NCBI GenBank assembly: GCA_022340705.1
Contig: JAJDNJ010000144.1
Coordinates: 1-36,116 of the forward strand
DNA from: Betaproteobacteria bacterium
Lineage (GTDB): Bacteria; Pseudomonadota; Gammaproteobacteria; Burkholderiales; SG8-39
Direction of reading: 5' to 3'
Length of the DNA: 36,116 nucleotides
The notes beneath the pieces are model-generated. The model saw nothing but the letters and a program-made list of their open reading frames with translations, had not been told where the DNA came from and did no database searches. The translations under genes were made by a program, and so were the position numbers. How positions within the stretch are numbered: the first letter of the stretch is position 1; each line of letters begins with the position of its first letter. This document shows, one piece after another, positions 23,842 to 30,757 of this stretch.

Positions 23842-25131
23842 CTATTCCGCGCGGTGTACGAACTCGGCCGCCTCCGCTCGGCGCACGCTGCGGCGCGCCG
23901 GCAGGCCGAACTTCGCGGCGAGCCGGTCGAGATTGGATTCGAGCTCGAAGGATGCGCGCACCCGCGCCTGGCCCGCGGCGCCCAGCCTGAAACGGCGCTG
24001 CGGGTCGCGGATCAGTGCCTCGAGCGCCTGCGCGAGCGCGTCGGCGGATTCGGGCGGCACGAGAAGGCCGCTCAGCTCGTTCTCGATCAGTTCGGGAATC
24101 GCCGACACCGCGGTGCTCACGCAGGCGAGCCCCTGGCTCTGCGCTTCGACCAGCACGTTCGGCAGTCCGTCGCGGTCGCCATCGTGCGCAATGCGCGAGG
24201 CCAGGGCGAACAGGTCGGCGGCGCGGTACTCGGCGAGCAAGGCATCCTGCGACAGCGCGCCGCGCCAGACGATGCGCCGGTCGATGCCGAGCTGGCGCGC
24301 GCGGCGCTCGAGCGACTTGCGCAAAGGGCCGCCGCCGGCGTGCACCAGGCGCCAGTGCAGATCGTCGGGCAGACGGGCGAGCGCTTCGAGCAGCACGTCG
24401 GTGCCTTTCTTCTCGACCAGCCGTCCCGCGCTCAGGACGACCACCGGATCGGCCGGATCGCGACCGTCGCGCGCCGGGCGCTCGCTCTCGGGCGCGGGAA
24501 AGCGCGCGAGATGGATGCCGTGATAGACGAGCTCGACGCGCCCCGGCGGCGCGAGCGCCGCGAGGTGGTCGCGGTTGGCCGCGGTGCAGGTCGCGAGCCA
24601 GGCGCAGGCCGCGAGCTTTTCGCGCTTTTCCCACTCGGGGGTCGTCCAGATGTCCTTGGCATGCGCCGAGCCGCTCCAGGGCAGCGCGCGCAGCAGCGCG
24701 CAATAGCGCGTGACCGAGGCCGGCGTGTGCAGAAAGTGCACATGCAGACGCGTCACATCGGGTGGCAGCTCGGCGGCGAGCACCAGCGCCTGCCCGAAGC
24801 GGCGCACCCGGTTGGGCGTCGGATCGCGGCGCAAATCGCGCAGCCAGAGCGCGCGCGCCGCCGCGTAGCTCGGCCAGCGGCGCACGCGGCGCCAGGCCCG
24901 CAGCACGCGCAGTGGCTCCCGATACAGATACTCGGGCAGATAGAGCAGCGGCGCGCGAATCTCGGCGTGCACCGGATGCCGGCGGCGGTCGGTCGGATGA
25001 CGCAGCGAGACGATCAGGCAGTCGAGCCCGCGGCGCTCGAGCGCCGCGATCTCCTGCGCGATGAATGCTTCGGAAAGCCGCGGGTAGCCTTTGAGGACGA
25101 CCGCGACGCGTCCCGCGCGGGTGCCGCTCAC
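23842..25131 (-). CDS. Glycosyltransferase family 4-like
   Basis: 429 aa with start GTG 25131, four bases after the upstream glycosyltransferase stop; upstream codons in this frame lie inside that gene and look like shadow. The N-terminus VVLKGYPRLSEAFIAQEIAAL is the typical beginning of a GT4 acceptor domain. HVHFLHTPASVTRY and AKDIWT follow. The C-terminal domain has LSAGRLVEKKGTDVLLEAL and DRDGLPNVLVEAQSQGLACVS, the donor-binding EX7E region with the first glutamate altered to aspartate. It resembles enzymes that extend cell-surface polysaccharides. It is part of the coupled glycan operon. Confidence 0.9.
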   Translation of the reverse strand: MSGTRAGRVAVVLKGYPRLSEAFIAQEIAALERRGLDCLIVSLRHPTDRRRHPVHAEIRAPLLYLPEYLYREPLRVLRAWRRVRRWPSYAAARALWLRDLRRDPTPNRVRRFGQALVLAAELPPDVTRLHVHFLHTPASVTRYCALLRALPWSGSAHAKDIWTTPEWEKREKLAACAWLATCTAANRDHLAALAPPGRVELVYHGIHLARFPAPESERPARDGRDPADPVVVLSAGRLVEKKGTDVLLEALARLPDDLHWRLVHAGGGPLRKSLERRARQLGIDRRIVWRGALSQDALLAEYRAADLFALASRIAHDGDRDGLPNVLVEAQSQGLACVSTAVSAIPELIENELSGLLVPPESADALAQALEALIRDPQRRFRLGAAGQARVRASFELESNLDRLAAKFGLPARRSVRRAEAAEFVHRAE

Positions 25132-25135
25132 GGGA

Positions 25136-26377
25136 TCAGGCGAGGCGCGGCAGCGCCTCCGGGGCGGCGTCGCCCGCGCCGGCGGACGCTCGCTCGCGCC
25201 CGACCCAGGGCGCGACGAGGCGCGCCACGTTCTCGAGTCCCTCGAGCAGGCCCGGCACGACGACCTCGGACGGCCGGTTGCGCCGCGGCAGGGCACGCAG
25301 CGCAGCGGCCATCGTTTCGGGGTCGTGGCGACCGTCGTCCGCCAGCATGCTGACCAGGCCGAGGCTCGAGGCGCGCGAGGCGCGGATGAACTGCTCGAGG
25401 CGCGGCGTGGTGCGCGGCACGATCAGCGCGCGCTTGTCGAGCGAAAGCACTTCGCAGAAGGTGTTGTAACCGCCCATCGCGACCACGCCCGCCGCGCGCG
25501 CGACGAGCGTTTCGAGATGGTTGTAGAAGGTGATCGTGTCGACGCGCTTGAGCTTTGCCGCGCGATTGATGAACTCGCTCTGGCGCTCGGAGTGCATGAA
25601 CGGCCCGAGCACGAGCAGCGCAGGGTAGGGCAGCAGCCGGTCGTGCTCGTAGGCGCGCAGCACCCAGTCGATCAGCGCTTCGCCGTCGCCGCCGCCGCCG
25701 GTGGTGACCAGCAGGTAGGGCTTTCTGGTGATTTCGGGCAGGCGCGCGCTCGAGGCACCGTTGCGCGCCTCGCGCGCGAGGTAGCCGGTGTAGAACATGC
25801 GCTGGCGCACTCCCATGGGAAGCGAAATGCCTTCCAGCGGATCGCAGATCTGCGGCAGGCCGTAGACCCAGATTTCGTCGTAGTAGTCGCGCAGCGCCGG
25901 CACCGCGTTCTTGCGCTCCCACTCGGGCGCGAGCAGGCGCGGCTCGTCCATCACGTCGCGCAGGCCGAGCACGAGGCGCGTTCCGCGCGGCTTGAGCACC
26001 TTAAGCGTGTCGAGCACCTCGCCGCGCAGCCCGAGCGGCTCCTTGTCGACGATGAACAGATCGGGATCGAAGACCTCCGCGGTGTGGCGGATGATCGAGG
26101 CGCGCATCGATAGGGTGCGCTCGATGTCGATATGCAGGTTGAGCGGCGTGTATTCGCCATTGCGCAGCTTGATCACGCCAGGCACGCGCACGAAATCGAC
26201 GCGCGAGCGGAAATCGAAGCTGCCGATGATCGGGGAGCCCGACAGGATCAGCACCGACAGATGCTCGAAGCGCTCGACCAGCGCGTGCGCGATGGTCTGG
26301 CAGCGCCGCAGATGGCCCAGGCCGAAACTGTCGTGGCTGTAAATGAGGACCCGGCCCGCGCTGCGTGCTGTTTTCAT
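25136..26377 (-). CDS. Predicted GT-B glycosyltransferase (COG4671-like)
   Basis: 413 aa, first gene of the long minus-strand run. ATG 26377 is preceded by GGGGA nine bases upstream; earlier in-frame starts lack such a site. The N-terminus VLIYSHDSFGLGHLRRCQTIAHAL matches the predicted glycosyltransferase group COG4671, and SGSPIIGSF and NGEYTPLNLHID continue that pattern. The donor-binding half has TTGGGGDGEALIDWVLRAY and MGGYNTFCEVLSLDKRALIVPR. It is the homologue-in-kind of the enzyme at 20872-22059, so the two may add successive residues. Its upstream region (26378-26556) is divergent with an ATP-grasp gene and shows no strong minus-strand promoter. Confidence 0.87.
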   Translation of the reverse strand: MKTARSAGRVLIYSHDSFGLGHLRRCQTIAHALVERFEHLSVLILSGSPIIGSFDFRSRVDFVRVPGVIKLRNGEYTPLNLHIDIERTLSMRASIIRHTAEVFDPDLFIVDKEPLGLRGEVLDTLKVLKPRGTRLVLGLRDVMDEPRLLAPEWERKNAVPALRDYYDEIWVYGLPQICDPLEGISLPMGVRQRMFYTGYLAREARNGASSARLPEITRKPYLLVTTGGGGDGEALIDWVLRAYEHDRLLPYPALLVLGPFMHSERQSEFINRAAKLKRVDTITFYNHLETLVARAAGVVAMGGYNTFCEVLSLDKRALIVPRTTPRLEQFIRASRASSLGLVSMLADDGRHDPETMAAALRALPRRNRPSEVVVPGLLEGLENVARLVAPWVGRERASAGAGDAAPEALPRLA

Positions 26378-26499
26378 GGCTTTTTTCCCCGTGGCGCGTG
26401 GCCTGCCGCGCGGCCGATCGTCCCTCGGTATGCCGCTGGCAGGGCGATTGTGGTCCTGCAGCGCGGCCGGGCGCAAGCCCGAGCGCGCGGCCGCGCGGA

Positions 26500-26505
26500 T
26501 ATGCT
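26500..26505 (+). promoter_or_regulatory. Possible -10 box for the ATP-grasp gene
   Basis: TATGCT lies about 50 bases before ATG 26557 in the 179-base divergent space; TAGATA at 26505-26510 is an overlapping alternative. The rest of this space is GC-rich with no gene or clear repeat. No good -35 hexamer is seen. Confidence 0.3.
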
Positions 26506-26556
26506 AGATAGCGGGATGCGCGGCCTGTGGCTTGCGCGCGACGCGCCCTGCGGCCG

Positions 26557-27486
26557 ATGCCAAATCTCATTCTCGTTCACCAGCGGACCAAGCAGGACCC
26601 GGCCGACTACGCGGAGATCGGGCGACGCGTTGCGGCGCGCGCTCGCGACATCGCGGTCTATGTCGCGGGCACCAAGGATCGGGACTGGCGCCCCGAGGGG
26701 TTCGACGCGTCTGCGCCGACGCTCACCGTGGCGCCGATGCCGCTGCGCGGCTTTGCGCCGCCGCGCGGCGCGATCTGCCAGGGCTACGAGTTTCCGAAGG
26801 GCGAGCAGTACGAGCGCCTTGCCGCGATCGGCGTTGCGGTGCCGCGCTGGACGCGGGTGTTGCCTGGCATTGCGCTCGACCCGAAGGACTGGGGACCCTA
26901 CGTGGTGGTCAAGCCCGAGCTCGGCCGCAAGGGCGCCGAGATCTTCATCAAGCGCGCGGGTCGCGTGCGCTACCGGCCGCCCGAGAGCTACCCGGAGGAT
27001 CACCCGGTGCGCAAGGCGCCGCTCGTCGCGCAGCAGTTCATCTACACCGGGCGCTGGCCGGTCAACTACCGGGTGGTGACGCTGTTCGGCACGCGCCTGC
27101 TCGCCTGGCGCTGCGAGGCCGACCACCGCTACTGGCCGCTCGAATCGCGCTGGGACTTCCGCGCGACCGGCGGCATCACCGTGGTCTCCAACAAGAAGGA
27201 CTCGCACTACACGCTCACCTTCGACGCCGACGTGATCGCACTGGCCGAACGCGCACATGCCGCGTTTCCCGAGCAGCCGCTGCTCGGCACCGACATCGTG
27301 CGCGATGCCGAGTCCGGCGCGCTCTACGTGATCGAGTGCAACCCGCGCGGCGACGCCTGGCTGATCTCCTCGGACACCGGGCGCGAGATCGAGCAGGCCA
27401 ACGGGCTCGATTTCGCCGCGCAGTTCGACGCGCTCGAAGTCGCGACCGAGGTGCTGATCCGCGAGACGCGCGCGCGGGCCGGCTGA
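26557..27486 (+). CDS. ATP-grasp-like ligase
   Basis: 309 aa from ATG 26557, chosen because the fold starts at once (PNLILVHQRTKQDP). The ATP-grasp region shows GPYVVVKPELGRKGAEIFI (113-131) with K119 as the likely ATP lysine, and YVIECNPRGDAW with E261 and N263 as metal ligands. NYRVVTLFGTRLLAWRCEA fits the central strand. The family joins a carboxylate to an amine or thiol through an acylphosphate. It lies divergent from the glycan operon and 24 bases before the third cyclase gene. Substrate unknown; a role in peptide- or amino-acid-modified glycans is only a guess from context. Confidence 0.8.
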   Translation: MPNLILVHQRTKQDPADYAEIGRRVAARARDIAVYVAGTKDRDWRPEGFDASAPTLTVAPMPLRGFAPPRGAICQGYEFPKGEQYERLAAIGVAVPRWTRVLPGIALDPKDWGPYVVVKPELGRKGAEIFIKRAGRVRYRPPESYPEDHPVRKAPLVAQQFIYTGRWPVNYRVVTLFGTRLLAWRCEADHRYWPLESRWDFRATGGITVVSNKKDSHYTLTFDADVIALAERAHAAFPEQPLLGTDIVRDAESGALYVIECNPRGDAWLISSDTGREIEQANGLDFAAQFDALEVATEVLIRETRARAG

Positions 27487-27509
27487 ACCGCGGGGCGTAA
27501 ACTCGCGCG

Positions 27510-28829
27510 ATGGAGATCGACCTCAGGCCGCAGCTGATCGTTGCGCTGCTCGCCCTCGGGATGGCGCTCGCGTTCGTGATTGCCGACCGCCGGTCGCCGA
27601 CCAGCCGCGCGTTGTCCCTGTTTCTCGCCTTCGTCGGCATGTCGATCGGTTTCGGAGCGCTCGTCGCCCTGCCGTACCACGCGCGCCATGGCCTCCAGTG
27701 GTGGAGCGGCGTGTTCGCGCTCCCGGAGGCGCTCGCCTTCATCTACGCCTATGAATGGATCCTGCGCGTGCGGCGCACCGTGCCGACGCGCAACCTGAAG
27801 ACGCGCTTTGCCGACCGGCAGCTGCGCGTCGCGCAGGGGCTTGCGCTGGTCTATCTGCTCCTCTCGCTCGCGCTGCCCGAGCTGCGTTCGCGCTATTTTC
27901 AGAACGTCGAGATCGGTGCCCGGCCCCTCGCGAGCGCGGAATTCTGGATTTTCGCCGCGCCGCTCGCCGTGTCGCTGGTTCTCGGCATTGGATCGGCACT
28001 GCTGCTGCTCAACCGGCGTCCGGACAAAGCCGAATTGATCCGGATCGTGGCGTTCATGATCGGTGCGCCGCTGATGGCCTCGGGACTCGTCGTGCCGGTG
28101 CACTATGCGCCGGTCACGACCGCGATCGGCCTGCTGATCTTCCTCGTCGGCGGCGTTCAGTACCACGTGATCCAGGGCTCGCGCGCACAGTTCCTGTCGC
28201 GCTTTCTCGCGCCGCAGGTCGCCGAGCTGGTGCGCGAGCGCGGCCTGCGCAGTGCCACCAAGGACCAGACGCTCGAGATTTCGGTCGTGTGCTGCGACCT
28301 GCGCGGCTTCACCGCGTTTTCGGCCGCGACCGAGTCGCAGCAGGTGATCCGCATCCTGCGCGAGTACTACGACGCGGTCGGCGCGGCGGCGAGCGCGGTC
28401 GGCGGCACGATCAAGGATCAGGCCGGAGACGGCGTCCTGATCCTGATTGGCGCGCCGATCGCCTTCGACGATCATGCCCAGCGCGCGCTCGACCTCGCCG
28501 AGCGCATCCGGCGCGAGGGTCAGGCACTGACCGAGCGCTGGTCGCGCGAGGGCCAGCGCCTCGGCGTCGGGGTCGGCGTGGCGAGCGGCTTCGTCACGGT
28601 CGGTGTGATCGGTGGCGCCTCGCGCCTGGAGTACACCGCGGTGGGTCCCGCCGTGAACCTGGCCTCGCGCCTGTGCGCCGAGGCGGCGCATGGCGAGGTA
28701 CTGGTCGACGCGCGCAGCTGCGAGCTGATCGCGGACGAGGCACGCCGCACCCGACTGCGCTCGGGCGATGCGCTGACGCTGAAGGGTTTTCCAGAGCCGG
28801 TGCCGAGCTTTACGCTGTCCGCGGGCTGA
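27510..28829 (+). CDS. Membrane-bound class III cyclase-like protein
   Basis: 439 aa. Residues about 8-215 contain about six hydrophobic helices, then a cyclase domain at about 250-435. Metal-binding D263 (CCDLRGFTAFS) and D307 (DQAGDGVL) are present, as are N383 and R387 (VNLASRL). The position that normally holds the adenine-selecting lysine is D303 (the lysine lies one residue earlier), and its partner is T376, so substrate choice is uncertain. It is of the same overall plan as the cyclase at 7883-9214 but clearly a separate branch. It follows the ATP-grasp gene by 23 bases on the same strand and is convergent with the RRM gene. Confidence 0.88.
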   Translation: MEIDLRPQLIVALLALGMALAFVIADRRSPTSRALSLFLAFVGMSIGFGALVALPYHARHGLQWWSGVFALPEALAFIYAYEWILRVRRTVPTRNLKTRFADRQLRVAQGLALVYLLLSLALPELRSRYFQNVEIGARPLASAEFWIFAAPLAVSLVLGIGSALLLLNRRPDKAELIRIVAFMIGAPLMASGLVVPVHYAPVTTAIGLLIFLVGGVQYHVIQGSRAQFLSRFLAPQVAELVRERGLRSATKDQTLEISVVCCDLRGFTAFSAATESQQVIRILREYYDAVGAAASAVGGTIKDQAGDGVLILIGAPIAFDDHAQRALDLAERIRREGQALTERWSREGQRLGVGVGVASGFVTVGVIGGASRLEYTAVGPAVNLASRLCAEAAHGEVLVDARSCELIADEARRTRLRSGDALTLKGFPEPVPSFTLSAG

Positions 28830-28844
28830 GCCGGCGGCGCAGCC

Positions 28845-29087
28845 CTATTTCTTCCAGTCCATGATCGGAACCCAGGCGCGCAGCTCGCGCCCCTGGAACA
28901 TCCGGCCCTGAATGCGCTTGGCGAGCGTGTCGGCTTCGGACTTTTTCATATCCATTTCGATGATCGCGCTCGGTGCGCCGGATTCGCGTGAAAGGGTGAT
29001 CGCGCTCACCGGCGCAAACGCACTGAGCGCGGCCTGGATCGCTTCCTCGCTCACGTCGTCGGGAAGGTTGCCGATCACGATGCGCAT
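28845..29087 (-). CDS. RRM-type RNA-binding protein, 80 aa
   Basis: 80 aa; ATG 29087 is preceded by AGAGG about nine bases upstream. The sequence fits a single RNA-recognition motif: RNP2-like IVIGNLPDDVSEEAIQAAL at the N-terminus, a degenerate RNP1-like strand around SAIIEMDM, and a late helix ADTLAKRIQGRMFQGRELR closing with a basic tail. RNP1 aromatics are weak, so binding may differ from standard bacterial Rbp proteins. Such small RRM proteins are scattered through cyanobacteria and proteobacteria, mostly uncharacterised. It is divergent from the gene at 29157. Confidence 0.8.
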   Translation of the reverse strand: MRIVIGNLPDDVSEEAIQAALSAFAPVSAITLSRESGAPSAIIEMDMKKSEADTLAKRIQGRMFQGRELRAWVPIMDWKK

Positions 29088-29124
29088 GATGGAAGGCCTC
29101 TTCGTAAGCTGCATTGAATGCTCG

Positions 29125-29130
29125 TATGAT
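29125..29130 (+). promoter_or_regulatory. Possible -10 box for the 345-aa unknown gene
   Basis: TATGAT lies 27 bases before ATG 29157. The surrounding sequence (CTCGTATGATACTG) is markedly more AT-rich than its neighbourhood. No strong -35 hexamer stands out. Confidence 0.4.
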
Positions 29131-29156
29131 ACTGATCTCTTCCCGGATGCGTCGCG

Positions 29157-30194
29157 ATGGCCTTCGCGGATCTTCTTTCTGACATCGCGGGCCGTCTGTT
29201 CGGTCCGGCCGGACCGCCCGATGCGGAGAAAGCGCTCGTCGCCGACGCGCTCGAGGCGATTGTCGACGTGGTCGACCCGCGCATCCGCTCGGACCGGAGT
29301 TACCGCAGGAAGCTCGAGCCCGGCGTGCGGAGCACGATCGAGCACCTGCGCGGTATCGGGCAGCTGCTCCCGGCGCCCATCCTGCTGTCGCCAGAGCGCT
29401 GGAAGGATGAGCCGCTCGTCCAGTCCTGCTTCGCGAGGCCGGACGAGGTGCGCGAGCTGTTCGGTCGGAGCCGGGAGCTGTACCGCTTCTTCGATGCCAA
29501 TCCGGGCTGCGAGGAGGCGCATGCGCTGCTCGCGCTGCGCCGCGAGGAGCGCACCGTGCTCGCGCCGGCGCTGATCGGCGGCGAGCTGCGCCAGGACGTG
29601 CAGCAGGTCACGGTGAGCTTCGGGCAGCGCCGCCTGATCGCGCCGGCGATGGACGCGCTCGGCTGCCGGCGCCAGGTGGGCGAGGCGATCCTGCGCCGAA
29701 TGGCGGCGCTCGCGCTGCAGGGCATGATCGGCAAGGAGCGCCGCGTCAAGGACCTGGAGGAGCGCAAGGGGATCCTGGCGACACGGCTGCGGATGCTGCA
29801 GCTGCGCCGCGACGGCGTGCAGCGCGCGCTCGAGAACGAAGCCGAGGATCCGGCGGCGGAGATCGCGCAGCTGGAGAACGCGCTGCAGACCACGGTCGAA
29901 GCGTTCGTCGCGGAGAAGGCGAGCCTCGCGACGCTCGAGGGCATCATCGACAACGTGCGCCGGATTTTCGAGGCGCCGCAGAAGGTGGTCGGGCTCGAAA
30001 CCATCGCGCTGCGCCTGAGCGGCACCGGTTACAAGGTCGCGCCCGGCTCGGGCGAGGCGGGAACCGACCTCAGCCTGCAGGAGCTGTTCATCGGCGAGGA
30101 CCTGCGCGGGGTGATCGCTTTCGTGCGCTGTGCGCGGCGCGATCTGCCGCCGCCCGACGACGCCATCCGGCGGGTCGAGCGCACGCTGATCTGA
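29157..30194 (+). CDS. Hypothetical protein with central coiled coil, 345 aa
   Basis: I do not recognise a family. The start ATG 29157 is the first in frame after a likely -10. The product is soluble with no signal peptide. The N-terminal 180 residues are helical; about 190-260 form a charged heptad-rich coiled coil (KERRVKDLEERKGILATRLRML, EIAQLENALQTTVEAFVAEKASL); the C-terminal 80 residues are more globular (RLSGTGYKVAPGSG, IGEDLRGVIAFVRC). A coiled-coil adaptor or cytoskeleton-like role is possible but unproven. It lies between the RRM gene (divergent) and a secreted-protein gene (convergent, 15 bases between stops). Confidence 0.75.
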   Translation: MAFADLLSDIAGRLFGPAGPPDAEKALVADALEAIVDVVDPRIRSDRSYRRKLEPGVRSTIEHLRGIGQLLPAPILLSPERWKDEPLVQSCFARPDEVRELFGRSRELYRFFDANPGCEEAHALLALRREERTVLAPALIGGELRQDVQQVTVSFGQRRLIAPAMDALGCRRQVGEAILRRMAALALQGMIGKERRVKDLEERKGILATRLRMLQLRRDGVQRALENEAEDPAAEIAQLENALQTTVEAFVAEKASLATLEGIIDNVRRIFEAPQKVVGLETIALRLSGTGYKVAPGSGEAGTDLSLQELFIGEDLRGVIAFVRCARRDLPPPDDAIRRVERTLI

Positions 30195-30209
30195 GCGGCG
30201 CCCTGTGCG

Positions 30210-30689
30210 CTACTTGCAGAGGCCGACGCAGCGCGTCACGCGCTCCGCGCAGCTGATCTGGGTGAAGGAATCTTCGAGCCGCGGTTGCACATCCCCGCCG
30301 GAATGCTCGACGGTCGCGTTGTTGCACTGGCGCTGGTTGGTGACGTAGGTCACGTCGGTCAGCCAGGCGACATTCGAGCACCCGGGCCGGCCGATGCCGA
30401 AGCGCACGCCGACGGAATAGTCGGCGCAGAGCAGGCCGTTGTGGTGGACCCTGGCTTCGACGTTCCATTCGCCCTTGGGGCTGAGCGAGGCGCGGCTGGC
30501 GCCGCCGAAGTCGAAGCTGAGCTGGCTCGGCCTGAGCACGACCGACACGTTGCCGATGGCGCGCGCCTGCGCCTGCGCACGGCTGTAGGTGGTCTTGCTC
30601 TGAAACGGGTCCTGCGCCGCGGCGAACAGGACGGGCGTCGCGAGCAGCAGCATCAGGGTGGTGCGCGGCAGGGCGTGGCGCATGGGCAT
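30210..30689 (-). CDS. Predicted periplasmic cysteine-containing protein
   Basis: 159 aa from ATG 30689; ATG 30683 and TTG 30704 are alternatives in the same frame. Residues about 1-25 form a signal peptide (LPRTTLMLLLATPVLFAAAQ). The mature part is beta-rich and has six cysteines (LLCAD, PGCSN, RQCNN, ISCAERVTRCVGLC), spaced as expected for disulphides in an oxidising compartment. No known domain is apparent. The gene ends 15 bases from the convergent 345-aa gene and is divergent from the SpoIIE-like phosphatase. Function unknown. Confidence 0.72.
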   Translation of the reverse strand: MPMRHALPRTTLMLLLATPVLFAAAQDPFQSKTTYSRAQAQARAIGNVSVVLRPSQLSFDFGGASRASLSPKGEWNVEARVHHNGLLCADYSVGVRFGIGRPGCSNVAWLTDVTYVTNQRQCNNATVEHSGGDVQPRLEDSFTQISCAERVTRCVGLCK

Positions 30690-30733
30690 CGGCGCGCGGT
30701 TCAAAGGCCGGCCAGCATGATAGCAGGGCCCGG

Positions 30734-30739
30734 TATACT
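30734..30739 (+). promoter_or_regulatory. Possible -10 box for the SpoIIE-like phosphatase
   Basis: TATACT lies 18 bases before ATG 30758 in a 68-base divergent space. No -35 hexamer is evident. The same TATACT hexamer recurs at 36105, ahead of whatever follows this window. Confidence 0.45.
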
Positions 30740-30757
30740 CGCCGCGGACGGCGCCCC

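Noticed and set aside
26515-26556. Short leader reading frame before the ATP-grasp gene
   Set aside because: ATG 26515 lacks a ribosome site and its frame runs on into the ATP-grasp gene out of phase as shadow, with no leader-like stop.
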